A DNA stretch of 64,000 bases, taken from NCBI GenBank assembly GCA_028583405.1, contig CM053251.1:1765094-1829093 (forward strand), read 5' to 3'. Positions 39,084-51,160 of the stretch are shown here, piece after piece. Each line of letters opens with the position of its first letter. The first letter of the stretch is position 1. The notes below the pieces were generated by a model. It was not told where the DNA came from. It did no database searches and worked only from the letters and a program-made list of their open reading frames with translations. Source of the DNA: Pogonophryne albipinna (lineage: Eukaryota > Chordata > Actinopteri > Perciformes > Artedidraconidae). Made by a program: the position numbers and the translations under genes.

Positions 39084-40013
39084 AGGTTGGTTGCAGCGAT
39101 GCACTCTGCCGTCTCCTATAAGATAGGAGGATCAGTGGAGTGGGTGTAGTTTAATGTACAGATCAACAGTGGAGTCAGACAGGTACAGGTATGTTTGATC
39201 ATCGCTTTTGATGCCCTGCAGTGCAAGCATCGTCTTTGTTTGAGTCGTGTGGTGCTACTGATTAAGAAACGATCGTGTACCACATCTAAAAGCCTCTGTT
39301 ATGTACTCAGTGTCAGTGCCACGGTCATGTTTTCATATACACACTTACCCTCAATAGGAATGTCCCGAGCTGAGTAACCTGACAAATAAAGAAACTCAAT
39401 CCAATATGGCGACATTTTGCAGGTGTACCACATCTTTGCGGAGGTGTTGTTTATTGAAAACGCTGAAATACGAGCCGTACTGACCCTGATTCTCTGCAGA
39501 CATTAGACAAAGAACTATAGGACAGCATACAACATACCACAACATCCAGAAAGTGTGACAATAAACATGACTAATCACTCACAAACATGCCTAATTGATG
39601 CCGTTGAAGTCTCTTTGTGTCTCTCTTGTCTTCTGTGCTGAAGGCAGCGTTCAGCCCTGTTTCAATGCGGGTCATTTGTGGATCACAACACTCAGAGGAT
39701 TGAATTTCTTTGCTTTCCGGATCACCAGTTTCCAACGCACCTGAACCATTCGCCTCTGACTCAACCTCTGATTTGATCTCTATCTTCCTGTCTCTCCTGT
39801 TGCTGAACTTGTAGGCTTTTGCTTTGTCTCCTCTCTTTACCTCCTGTGGGTTTCCTCTACATTGATAAAGATATCAAGCCAGACTAAAGCTTGTTTCTTG
39901 GCAAGATCTCCCAGATCTGTCAGTCTAGTTCTGTCAGGGTGAGGAGAGATATACTTCCCTTTTTATTTCTTTCTCAGCAGTCTCGCTTCGCTTCTCTCTT
40001 TTCAAAGTCCCTT
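39084..40013. other. Intronic sequence, nothing recognised
   Basis: No gene or element seen. Confidence 0.35.
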
Positions 40014-40780
40014 GTCATGCAACAACATGCTTTAGGGGTCAAACCTAAATATGCAAAACCCAACATGTAGTGTTTGACGGTAATCTTGAGTTCTGGATGT
40101 AGAGGTATTCGGGGCATCTCAGCTAATCATTTATAGAAGTGTCCTTTTGGGTTATTTAACATAAAATGTGATGATGACTGTTACCAGATTAGATTATTCG
40201 CTTTGTCTTAAGAGTTGCTGGATCATGTCCTCGCTGTGAGACACATTAAGGATTTCTGATTTCATTTTTCGAAGCTGTCTTCCTTCAGTCTTTGTATTTC
40301 AACCAGAAGGTTGTTGGTTCGATCCCAGCCCATGCTGTCAACATTTCGATGTATCCTTGGGTAAGATACTAAACCCTGAGTTGCGAGTTGGTGTATGAAT
40401 GTGTGTGAAAAGGAGAATGATGACATGTAGTATGTAAACCGCTTTGAGGGGTTGTAAAGAGTGGATAAGGCGCTATAGAAGTACAATCCATTTATAATTT
40501 ACCATTCATTATTTCCTATACAAGTTCCTTATAATGCAAGAGTCAAACCTGACAATACAAAACCCCAATTAAGTTGAAATGTCCGACAGTAATCTAGGTT
40601 CTGGAAATGGAGGTATTTGTGGCATTTAGCTAATCAGTCATAAAACGTTCTCTTACAGTTTTTGTTCCACCGTATTATTTGTGGCCTCCTTTTTTATGTC
40701 ACTTATCTTCTAAGGCACTTGTAGACATTTGCAAGATGTATTTCTCATGTTTGCCTTGAGAGTTGCTGGATCAGTTTCCT
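40014..40780. repeat. Imperfect direct duplication, about 540-bp spacing
   Basis: GTCAAACCT, AATCTTGAGTTCTGGA and GAGTTGCTGGATCA at 40040-40225 recur in the same order at 40545-40775. A SINE separates them. Confidence 0.6.
40285..40500 (+). mobile_element. tRNA-derived SINE
   Basis: Box-B-like GGTTCGATCCC follows an eroded box A. The tail has GAATGTGTGTGAAAAG, ACATGTAGTATGTAAACC and GCGCTATAGAAGTACAATCC, typical of a widespread fish SINE. Confidence 0.65.
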
Positions 40781-40920
40781 CCCCCTGCTTGGTCTTGACT
40801 TCTCTCACCTTGTTGATGAAGGATTGAGAGCAGTTGGTTCAGGGCGAGCGTTGGCTGGCTGACAGCTGCTGTAACTGTAGACGCCTCTTCGACGTGTGTC
40901 TTCAATTCATCCCCCCCCCC

Positions 40921-41190
40921 TTTAACTCTGAGACTGACCCTTTGAAGGAAACCAAACACAACAGTTATTTCCTACGTTGTTTTTTCTGGAAACTCTTAGC
41001 ATTGGTCATTTTGTATTGTATTTGTTTTGCATTGTTAAAGATACTTGTTTCTTCAATTTTACTCTGAGACTGACACTTTGAAGGATCCCAAACTCAAGAG
41101 AAATGTCCTTATGTTGTCTTTTTCTGGAAAGTATTGGTCATTTTGTATGGGATTTTCTTGCATTTTTAAAGATAATTGCTTTCAACAGCA
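40921..41190. repeat. Tandem duplication, about 135-bp unit, two copies
   Basis: ACTCTGAGACTGACCCTTTG to TGCATTGTTAAAGATA repeats as ACTCTGAGACTGACACTTTG to GCATTTTTAAAGATA starting near 41060, with about 15% difference by eye. Confidence 0.75.
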
Positions 41191-41440
41191 GTTACAGCTG
41201 AGATGTCTGGTTCTGACAAGGTCAAAGAGTTTCTTTTTACACAGGAATACATGACGTCTATAATGTTAAAACTAAATATGTCTTCCTGAGTTTATTTCTG
41301 ATTCTAGAAAGTCTAATCCAGTCTAATAGCCACAGTTTCCTGTCGCTGGGCAGTTTTTCTGACTTTTAAAGCAGACATTTGCCAATTACTAATAACATAC
41401 ACTATCATTCTTATTGTTTGAACCCTAGACAGGCAAGTTT

Positions 41441-41580
41441 ATTTATAAAGCGATTTTCAACACAAGGCGATTCAAAGTGCTTTACAAAAATCAAAGACAT
41501 TAAGAGCATAAAACACATTAGAGACATTAAAAAGCAAAGATAATAAAACATGAATAATACAGGCACATGAATAGTTACAG
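41441..41580. repeat. Dispersed repeat (TTTATTTATAAAGCG type)
   Basis: TTTATTTATAAAGCGATTTT and CAAAGTGCTTTACAAAAATC mark a common fish repeat, class unassigned. Confidence 0.45.
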
Positions 41581-41585
41581 TGTAA

Positions 41586-42190
41586 GAGGGCGGGAGTGGT
41601 TCAGTCTGTAGCGGGGAATGGACTTTGGACCGAAGGGTCGCCGACAGTGTTTCCGCCAGACCGGGGCTGAGAGGGCGTCCACCCCAAACGGCTCTACCAC
41701 AGTTTACCACGGAGCCTCAGTTTCGCCGCTGCGAGGCTCTGGTGCTCGCAGCTCACGCACGCTCCACTAGCACCGCTCATCACGTCCAAATCTCGCACGT
41801 TCCGGGTTGTCCTGTAGGCACCGCCGATGTCGGGGAAACAATCTTCAATACTCCGAAAATAATTCCACCAGACTCCTTTGCCCCTCCAACAGAGGGATGT
41901 CCTTTTTCCTTTTCGTTATTTCAAGCGATAAAAACTCTCGATCTTCTCTCGAATTATTAATATTTTTGGACGCCCACGGCTCGAGTTCAGGACGTTCCGA
42001 GCTGAATAAGGGTCGGAAACGCTGGTCGTCGGTTCACGTCCCGATCTGACCAAAAAATACGGAGTGTGGACTGGTACTGGAGAGGAGCCAGTTCACCTCC
42101 TGGGCCTCTGCCGAAGTGTCCTTGAGCAAGGCACCGAACCCCCAACTGCTCACTGGCGTCTGCTAGACTGGTTGCCTCCACTCTGACCTC
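41586..42190 (+). mobile_element. tRNA-derived SINE split by a hAT MITE
   Basis: The box-A part (GAGTGGTTCAGTCTGTAGC, 41592-41611) and the box-B part (GTCGGTTCACGTCCC, from 42028) are separated by the insertion at 41645-42024. Joined in order they form one SINE head; the tail contains CTTGAGCAAGGCACCGAACC. Confidence 0.7.
41645..42024. mobile_element. hAT-type MITE inserted in a SINE
   Basis: Ends CAGTGTTTCCG and the inverse of CAGCGTTTCCG. The 8-bp flanks GTCGCCGA (41637-41644) and GTCGTCGG (42025-42032) match at six positions. 380 bp, no transposase. Confidence 0.75.
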
Positions 42191-43599
42191 TCAACTGGTA
42201 GTTTGTTCCAGATATTTGACGATATCCCGAACCAAATTCTCACATTCACAGGTAATAGACAAAACTAATAGCATTCTGATTAGGAACATATCCCCCTGTC
42301 TTTCTGAATTGTCCTGTTGCAATAGACCTCTCACCTGTTGCCTTAATAAACCTAAAACCAGCTCCATGGTGTATTTGCACACTAACATTGACCTTGTTGT
42401 GGTTTTAGCTGCAGCCCAAAAACACTTAGTTGTGTGAACATGAGTCAGCGCTGTTGAGTATCTCTCTAATGGAATGAAAGGGACCAGTTTCTCTGATAAG
42501 AAGGCACTCATTTGTGAACATTTAGCGATTAGAGAAATGTTTTTGAAAAGTGTTCTAACTAATGGAAGAGACAAATATAGCCCACATTTCTTCTTGTGTC
42601 ATGGGCATTGTGTGGCTCTATACATGACAACAACTGACTGCTTTTTCTGCATAAAGTTCCTTCTTAAAAAGCTTGCTTACAGATCCAATATGACTTACTA
42701 TTAAGACTGCACAATATGGAAGAAATACTACATGCAATTATTTATATGTATAACCCTAACCCTAATGGTAATTTGTAAAACTTATTATCTTTGAGAATAT
42801 ATACACATTATCATGGTGTGATTTTTATTGTTTTATCTGATCTGTACCAAACAAGGATATTTTGCTAAGTCTATAGGATAACGTTTGTGGACATCTCCAT
42901 AATACTTCATTCAGACATTACGAAAATAAACTACTGTAGTTCATAATGCGATTTCAATAAAATGTTGGTTAATTGTGCAGCCCTTTTGACCATGCTAATA
43001 AAGAATCCTTTAAGCATCTTGTGACAATGATAACACAAAATATACATCCATTTAATAAATAATTAATGATATTTACAAAGAATCTGACCCACTTATCTCG
43101 GTTTTTAAATGGAGTGGCAGTGCATCGATAGCTGCCTCTTCTACCTCGTCATCATGTTATTATGGAGGATGTCTTTCATGTTGTTTTCATTCCTGTATGA
43201 GAAACAGAGCTTGAATTCTCTCTTAACCCTTTGTGCTCTTATCGGTTTCTGACCAGTGTTTGGTGGGAAAACACCCGCTCCCTCTGATTTAATCGGTTTT
43301 TAGTATCAGCTAGTTAACATACAACCTGTGTGAAGGTCACCGTGGCGATGGGCGAGAAAACAATGTGTTGATCCCAAATGCTTCATCTCTGCTTTCCCCA
43401 CTAATCCCCTTAATCCTGCGACTGATACACAGTGCAAATTAATTAACAAAAGTACGTCATTGTGTTTTTGTATGACACAGGTACGCAATTTGGCGTTGTG
43501 TTTTTATCTTCTTTTAAGGAATTTCTTGCAAATCACATACCCTTTACATCACAGCTCATCATGTTGCTAACCCAGCTGTGTTTTAGACATCTGACGTGC
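42191..43599. other. Intronic sequence with a hAT-like piece at 42701-42990
   Basis: 42701-42990 has TGCACAATATGG at the left and an inverted TTGTGCAGCCC at the right, like an eroded hAT MITE; no duplication seen. A 127-codon minus frame at 42191-42574 has no recognised features. Confidence 0.35.
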
Positions 43600-43980
43600 T
43601 TAAAGGTGGGGTAGGTAATTCACTTCAGATACACTTGTTGTTATATTCCATGGAATGCTCTTAACATCCCGATAGCAATGAATACATTAAATGCTTTGAC
43701 AATAAATACATTAAAAAAATCTCATCTGTGGAAGCCGCTGTAAAAAGCACGACCAATCATCTGAGCCGGCCCGGCTAAAGTAACTGGATGGCCTACCTGC
43801 CTGTCAGCCTTCCATCTGTGCACAGACTTATCTCGTGCCCTCATTGGTCACGTTCGTGTGTGTTGGAGGAGGGGCTCTGTAAGGAAGTCTGAAGGAAGGG
43901 GCAGATTGTTTTCGGCTGCGTATTTTCAAATTCTAGCGCACTCGAGCTGGTTTCTCCATTCTTACCTACCCTACCTTTAA
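43600..43980. mobile_element. Complete TTAA-type MITE
   Basis: TTAAAGGTGGGGTAGGTAA at the left and the inverse TTAAAGGTAGGGTAGGTAA at the right form a 19-bp terminal repeat with one mismatch, bounded by TTAA as in piggyBac or Kolobok insertions. The right end is shared with 2023-2072. Confidence 0.82.
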
Positions 43981-44487
43981 GCTGAAGATTTGATCCGTGT
44001 TTATGTTGTGTGACAATGAATGGAAAACGGAGGCTTCCTGGGCCAGTAGGATAATAATTAATGAAATCTTTAAAAAATGTTCACAACACAAATTAAAAGA
44101 TTATTATGTCACTAAACGATTGGAGTTTGGTCTCATCAGCCAATGGGAGGCTCTAAAAGCCCTGAATGACTATGATGTCATCCAAGTTTCTGTATAGAAC
44201 AACAGAAGAGAGGAAACAGTCATTGCTTAATGAGATATCCATTAGATGACTCATAACTCCCTCTCTTCCTCTCCTGAGAACCAGGATGTGCTCTTGATCC
44301 TCTCTTCCACTTCTTTGAGATACTTTTAAAAGCGTTTACTGGTGCTACGAAGACATTGTCTGTTCTGTCAGTGAAGATCTCAATTCTAGTTTCATCGTTT
44401 TTCTATATAAATATTTCTAAATAGATTTGTTCTCACACAAGCACTTAACTGGAAGAGTGTCTATATTGAGAGGTATTTAACTTGTTA

Positions 44488-44835
44488 TCCATCCTCCCTT
44501 CCTCTCCATCCTCTCTTCCCAACACTTCCTCTGCTATTTACATCCTTCTTTCTTCTCCCCCTCATCTTCCTCATTTCCTCTCTTCTTCTCTCCCTTCCTT
44601 TCCTCGTCCTCCGTCTCCTCCTTCCTCCCTGTCTTCATCTATCAATTTCTCTCCCCTTCTCCATCCACTTTATCCTCTCTTCCTCCCTTCCTCCCTCTCT
44701 CCTTCCTCCCTCTCTCCTTCTCTCTCCCTCTCTCCTTCCTCCCTCTCTCCTTCCTCCCTCTCTCCTTCCTCCCTCTCTCCTTCCTCCCTCTCTCATTCCT
44801 CCCTCTCTCCTTCCTCCCTCTCTCGTGTCTCCCTG
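44488..44835. repeat. Polypyrimidine tract with 15-bp CCTTCCTCCCTCTCT units
   Basis: About 350 bp are almost only C and T on the plus strand; 44690-44825 is a clear tandem of the 15-bp unit. Open frames across it are compositional artefacts. Confidence 0.93.
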
Positions 44836-45372
44836 CACAGGAAGTAGGAAGTTAAAGGCATTTGTCTGCAGTGTGTTTATTATTCATCATGTAAATCAGG
44901 TCCCTGTGCGCCTCCTGTGAGAATACAGTTTGAATAAAAGTAATACAGTTGTTTAATCACACCAATAGCTCAATATGATCATAACACGATTGCTTTCATA
45001 TCAGAGATCAGATGAGGTGGAGCTGCCTCCAGCAGAGACAGCGAAGCAGAAGCACAGGGTTGCAGCAGGTATGGTATATGCTGTAGTCAGGGGATTTAAA
45101 TGTATCAATGAAAGGAAGAAGTGTAGGCTACATGATAAGAAGGGAATACAGTTTGAATTAAAGTAATACAGTACAGTGTAACACTTTATCACTTTTTAAT
45201 GTACAAACACTTTGTTACTGTACGATATCAATAACAATAATCCACAACTCCTCTCTCTGCTCCAGAGGATACACAAAAATGAATTCTTGGCAGCACCCTG
45301 CCGAGGCAGTAAACCTCGGGGAAACACTGTATTCATCTGCTCTGCATTTAAACTGAGCTTCTCTCAGGCTGA
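44836..45372. other. Intronic sequence, nothing recognised
   Basis: GGGGAAACACTG near 45320-45331 may be a stray hAT end. Confidence 0.35.
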
Positions 45373-45380
45373 AGCTGAAG

Positions 45381-45693
45381 TAGGGCCGCTCAATTAATCG
45401 TATTTTAATTACGATTATGGCTTGCAACGATTACGAAAACAACGTAATCGAAATAAAACGATTATTTCTTTATTATTATTATTACTTTTTTTTTTTTTTT
45501 TTTTCTTGGTTTTTCAGTTGAATTATTCTTAAAGTTCAGGGTAATCAACTGTTAAAAACATACTGTTCACATTTTTTTTCTCCAATAAATGGATGTTTTC
45601 AAAGTCAATGAATAATCGCATTTAATAATCGCAATTACAATTATTGACCCAAATAATCGAGATTATGATTTTTGCCATCATCGAGCAGCCCTA
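45381..45693. mobile_element. hAT-type MITE, 8-bp duplication with one mismatch
   Basis: Ends TAGGGCCGCTCAAT and the inverse of TAGGGCTGCTCGAT. Flanks AGCTGAAG (45373-45380) and CGCTGAAG (45694-45701). A poly(T) run lies inside. Confidence 0.85.
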
Positions 45694-45701
45694 CGCTGAA
45701 G

Positions 45702-46379
45702 TAAAGACTTCTGTTTCCTCCATTTCATCTTAATGTGCCGATTAATCATACCTGCGTTCTTATTTATGTCGGCTTGTAAGCGGCGGTGTAATTTTGACTA
45801 TTTTTAGTTTGTTAAACTGTCGGGTGGTTGCCTGCTCTGATCAGATATATGACTTCTCTATGAATGGTGACATTGTTCTGAGGCTCCATGCCATTGAGGT
45901 GCTTTCTCTTTCCAGCGGTTCTCTCTGTTTTCATCCCCCCCCCCCCCCATCGCTGTCTCGTCTGTTTCAGTTTCTGAGACAAAGGCAGCGAGATCAGTGG
46001 AGTTGAAAGGTTGAATCAAAGGGAACATAGATGAAACATGGACAGATTGATTGATAGAGAGGTACATAGTGGGTGGGAGAGAAATCCCTCTCGAGGAAAC
46101 ACAGGGATTTTAGCCTTTGCAGACCATTTACATGCACACAAACCTATATAAAACACTAGAGGAAAGAGTAAACCCCAAAAGCATAATAGGGCCGCTTTTA
46201 TTAATGGCAAGTCGTGTCCTCTGTGTCATTTGATCCTTGTCTTTTTTGAAAGATTTTAAGAAATGTGCAACTTGCTCTATCAAATAATTTCACTACAGGG
46301 GTCAATGACATAATGCCTACTATTTTGTAATGTTAGAGAACCTCTTAATGTATTAAAAGATACCAATCAATTTGATTTT
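45702..46379. other. Intronic sequence with a C-run and a MITE end fragment
   Basis: A C14 run is at 45935-45949. 46085-46205 resembles the right end of the MITE at 50408-51160 (GCAGACCATTTACATGCA; GCATAATAGGGCC). Confidence 0.45.
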
Positions 46380-46628
46380 TTTATGTAATCGTTTATTCGG
46401 CACGGACAATGCACAGTAATGAACTTAAAACATTAAAATGTGTAACAGTGCCAGATTTAGCTTTGAGCTCATTTCCATCCGCAGTCCCTCACATAAAACA
46501 TTTAAGAAGTTTACATTTTACAAACATGGCAAAAACAAAATACATGATATGCAAAAGGTGGAAAAGAGCAAGAGCAGCATACACAAGTATTTATCACATG
46601 GTAATACAATATAGCAGCAACGACATGT

Positions 46629-48874
46629 AAAGTGCAAGAGGAGACACAAGAGCTACCTAAAGTGCAAGAGGAGATACAAGAGCTACCTAAAGTGCAAGAG
46701 GAGATACAAGAGCTACCTAAAGTGCAAGAGGAGATACAAGAGCTACCTAAAGTGCAAGAGAAGATACAAGAGCTACCTAAAGTGCAAGAGGAGATAAAAG
46801 AGCTACCTAAAGTGCAAGAGGAGATACAAGAGCTACCTAAAGTGCAAGAGGAGATACAAGAGCTACCTAAAGTGCAAGAGGAGATACAAGAGCTACCTAA
46901 AGTGCAAGAGGAGATACAAGAGCTACCTAAAGTGCAAGAGGAGATACAAGAGCTACCTAAAGTGCAAGAGGAGATACAAGAGCTACCTAAAGTGCAAGAG
47001 GAGATACAAGAGCTACCTAAAGTGCAAGAGGAGATACAAGAGCTACCTAAAGTGCAAGAGGAGATACAAGAGCTACCGAAAGTGCAAGAGGAGATACAAG
47101 AGCTACCGAAAGTGCAAGAGGAGATACAAGAGCTACCGAAAGTGCAAGAGGAGATACAAGAGCTACCTAAAGTGCAAGAGGAGATACAAGAGCTACCTAA
47201 AGTGGAAGAGGAGATACAAGAGCTACCTAAAGTGCAAGAGGAGATACAAGAGCTACCGAAAGTGCAAGAGGAGATACAAGAGCTACCGAAAGTGCAAGAG
47301 GAGATACAAGAGCTACCGAAAGTGGAAGAGGAGATACAAGAGCTACCTAAAGTGGAAGAGGAGATACAAGAGCTACCTAAAGTGCAAGAGTAGATGCAAG
47401 AGCTACCTAAAGTGCAAGAGGAGATACAAGAGCTACCTAAAGTACAAGAGGAGATACAAGAGCTACCTAAAGTGCAAGAGGAGATACAAGAGCTACCTAA
47501 AGTGCAAGAGGAGATACAAGAGCTACCTAAAGTGCAAGAGGAGATACAAGAGCTACCTAAAGTGCAAGAGGAGATACAAGAGCTACCTAAAGTGCAAGAG
47601 GAGATACAAGAGCTACCTAAAGTGCAAGAGGAGATACAAGAGCTACCTAAAGTGCAAGAGGAGATACAAGAGCTACCTAAAGTGCAAGAGGAGATACAAG
47701 AGCTACCTAAAGTGCAAGAGGAGATACAAGAGCTACCTAAAGTGCAAGAGGAGATACAAGAGCTACCTAAAGTGCAAGAGGAGATACAAGAGCGACCTAA
47801 AGTGCAAGAGGAGATACAAGAGCTACCTAAAGTGCAAGAGGAGATACAAGAGCTACCTAAAGTGCAAGAGGAGATACAAGAGCTACCTAAAGTGCAAGAG
47901 GAGATGCAAGAGCTACCTAAAGTGCAAGAGGAGATACAAGAGCTACCTAAAGTGCAAGAGGAGATACAAGAGCTACCTAAAGTGCAAGAGGAGATAGAAG
48001 AGCTACCGAAAGTGCAAGAGGAGATGCAAGAGCTACCTAAAGTGCAAGAGGAGATACAAGAGCTACCGAAAGTGCAAGAGGAGATACAAGAGCTACCGAA
48101 AGTGCAAGAGGAGATACAAGAGCTACCGAAAGTGCAAGAGGAGATACAAGAGCTACCGAAAGTGCAAGAGGAGATACAAGAGCTACCGAAAGTGCAAGAG
48201 GAGATACAAGAGCTACCGAAAGTGCAAGAGGAGATACAAGAGCTACCGAAAGTGCAAGAGGAGATACAAGAGCTACCAAAAGTGCAAGAGGAGATACAAG
48301 AGCTACCAAAAGTGCAAGAGGAGATACAAGAGCTACCAAAAGTGCAAGAGGAGATGCAAGAGCTACCTAAAGTGCAAGAGGAGATGCAAGAGCTACCTAA
48401 AGTGCAAGAGGAGATACAAGAGCTACCTAAAGTACAAGAGGAGATACAAGAGCTACCTAAAGTGCAAGAGGAGATACAAGAGCTACCTAAAGTGCAAGAG
48501 GAGATACAAGAGCTACCTAAAGTGCAAGAGGAGATACAAGAGCTACCTAAAGTGCAAGAGGAGATACAAGAGCTACCTAAAGTGCAAGAGGAGATACAAG
48601 AGCTACCTAAAGTGCAAGAGGAGATACAAGAGCTCCCTAAAGTGCAAGAGGAGATACAAGAGCTCCCTAAAGTGCAAGAGGAGATACAAGAGCTACCTAA
48701 AGTGCAAGAGGAGATACAAGAGCTACCTAAAGTGCAAGAGGAGATACAAGAGCTACCTAAAGTGCAAGAGGAGATGCAAGAGCTACCTAAAGTGCAAGAG
48801 GAGATACAAGAGCTACCTAAAGTGCAAGAGGAGATACAAGAGCTACCTAAAGTGCAAGAGGAGATACAAGAGCT
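46629..48874. repeat. 30-bp minisatellite, about 75 units
   Basis: Each unit reads GTGCAAGAGGAGATACAAGA followed by GCTACCTAAA, strictly 30 bp. Common variants (CTACCGAAA, GTGGAAGAG, GAGATGCAAG) are clustered in neighbouring units, showing spread by unequal exchange. With a period of 10 codons several frames stay open for 250-810 codons on both strands, reading VQEEIQELPK on the plus and SSCISSCTLG on the minus strand. One unit has a TAG in the plus frame (47392). These are artefacts unless transcription is shown. Confidence 0.97.
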
Positions 48875-49051
48875 GGGGGGGGGGCAGTCCATGTAAACAT
48901 TTATAAATAAAACACATACTTTTAAAAGACTTAAAATTGTCAAAGCTCAATAAATTGTGTTTTTCAATGATGGTACAGTGGTGGTTGACTTTCTGTCAAA
49001 CACCTTGATAGCTCTCTTGCTCAGCTGTTCTATGGGTTTCAGGTTTGTGGC

Positions 49052-49333
49052 TCAAGCAAACGACCAATTCGTCAAACAGTATTCAATGTGGGATAGAATC
49101 ATACAGTGGAGGTATGACTTTGCAGCATTGACAGTTAAGAAAGGTCTGATTTGTTTAACATTTTGCAAGTTGAATTTAATGGTATTTGATACTTTCTTGA
49201 TATGTTTCTTAAAAGTCAAGTTTGAGTCCAATATGACTCTTAGATACTTGAACTGGGAGACTAGTTCTATTTCTGCTCCGTTTAAAAACACGTTGGATCC
49301 TTTGATTTTGACTGGTCGTTTTCTGAACATCAT
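49052..49333 (-). pseudogene. LINE reverse transcriptase fragment
   Basis: The frame starts MMFRKRPVKIKG and contains FKYLRVILDSNLTFKKHIKK, FNLQNVKQIRPFL and YLHCMILSHIEYC, the well-known segment after the catalytic palm (thumb and connection region) of fish L2/Rex-type reverse transcriptases. The catalytic FADD box is upstream and not present. The stop after NWSFA is premature; homology goes on in the same frame with ATNLKPIEQLSKRAIKVF. An eight- to nine-base A run just upstream of the frame shifts it relative to LQLNVKK. No function is expected. Confidence 0.85.
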
Positions 49334-49372
49334 GCATACTGTTTTTTTTTAACATTTAATTGTAAGCAAATG

Positions 49373-50407
<1,035 letters not shown>

Positions 50408-51160
50408 TTAAAGGTCCCATGTCATGGCCATTTCTACTGATCATAATTCCATTGATGAGGTCTACTAAAATAGATTTACATTGATCAATGTTCCAAACTC
50501 ACATTGGTTTCTCAAAGCATCTCTGTATAGTCTGTGTATTCACTCTCTGTCCTACACGGCTTGTTGGAGCTCCTGTGAGCCCACTGTGCTCTGATTGGTT
50601 GGGACGTTGCGAGGCTCGCTGCTGCGAGGAGCGGACAGGTTTCCGGGTCGGCGATACAGCGAGAACAAGCGAAACTCATCCCGAGCACACAAACACTCAC
50701 AGCCGAAGTAAAAACAATAAGTGTGGCTTGATATTGAGAAAGAAAAAGGTTTCTAACGCTGTGAGAATGGGTCTGCGGAGAGCATTTCTCCGCCATCCCA
50801 ACTCGTCTGTTACCAACCAGGGAGCTCTATGCAAGTCAATGGGACTCCCTGTTAGTTAGCCAAGGGATCCTGGTGTGTGAGGTGCTCCGCGGATTGGTCC
50901 ATTTGATCCAATCCGGTCATTTGTTGTTGATCTGGGTGTTCACACGTCACAGAACCCAGGAAGCAAACAATGGAAAAAGAGAAATGTCCAACGAGGCGTT
51001 CTGGGGCAGCACAGACAGGTCTTCTCTGTGTTAGAGTGTTACTCCCTACAGGGTGTACTTTGAGGGTTTGTGACTCTGCAGACCGTTTACATGCAGAACA
51101 ACCTTCATAACACACAAGGGGATGGGTGATAACCGGAAAAGCATGACATGGGCCCTTTAA
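50408..51160. mobile_element. TTAA MITE with CCCATGTCATG termini
   Basis: Left TTAAAGGTCCCATGTCATGG; right, inverted, TTAAAGGGCCCATGTCATGC. TTAA at both edges. No transposase. Fragments of relatives lie at 34674, 46085 and 62624. Confidence 0.8.

Larger units (their letters stand above)
46380..49372 (-). mobile_element. L2/Rex-like LINE 3' region, minus strand, expanded by a minisatellite
   Basis: On the minus strand, 49333 down to about 48905 encodes the C-terminal part of a LINE reverse transcriptase protein, and the tail at 46390-46620 ends in the 3' UTR motif GTGCCGAATAAACGATTACA. A 30-bp minisatellite (46629-48874) sits between KCLHGLPPPP and the remaining C-terminus. The element is dead: an A-run frameshift near 49340, a TGA after NWSFA at about 49053 and the repeat insertion all break the frame. 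Confidence 0.75.

Noticed and set aside
42191..42574. 127-codon minus-strand frame
   Set aside because: No recognised motif, no splice or start support, and it directly abuts a SINE; kept only as a note.
44482..44847. Ser/Pro/Leu-rich 121-codon frame
   Set aside because: Follows directly from the polypyrimidine tract.
46629..48874. CRISPR-like array
   Set aside because: Repeats are contiguous with no unique spacers, and the sequence is vertebrate.
46511..48943. 810-codon minus-strand and 253/500-codon plus-strand frames
   Set aside because: Produced by the 30-bp minisatellite; unit conservation is at DNA level on both strands, one plus-strand unit has a stop, and the array interrupts a LINE.
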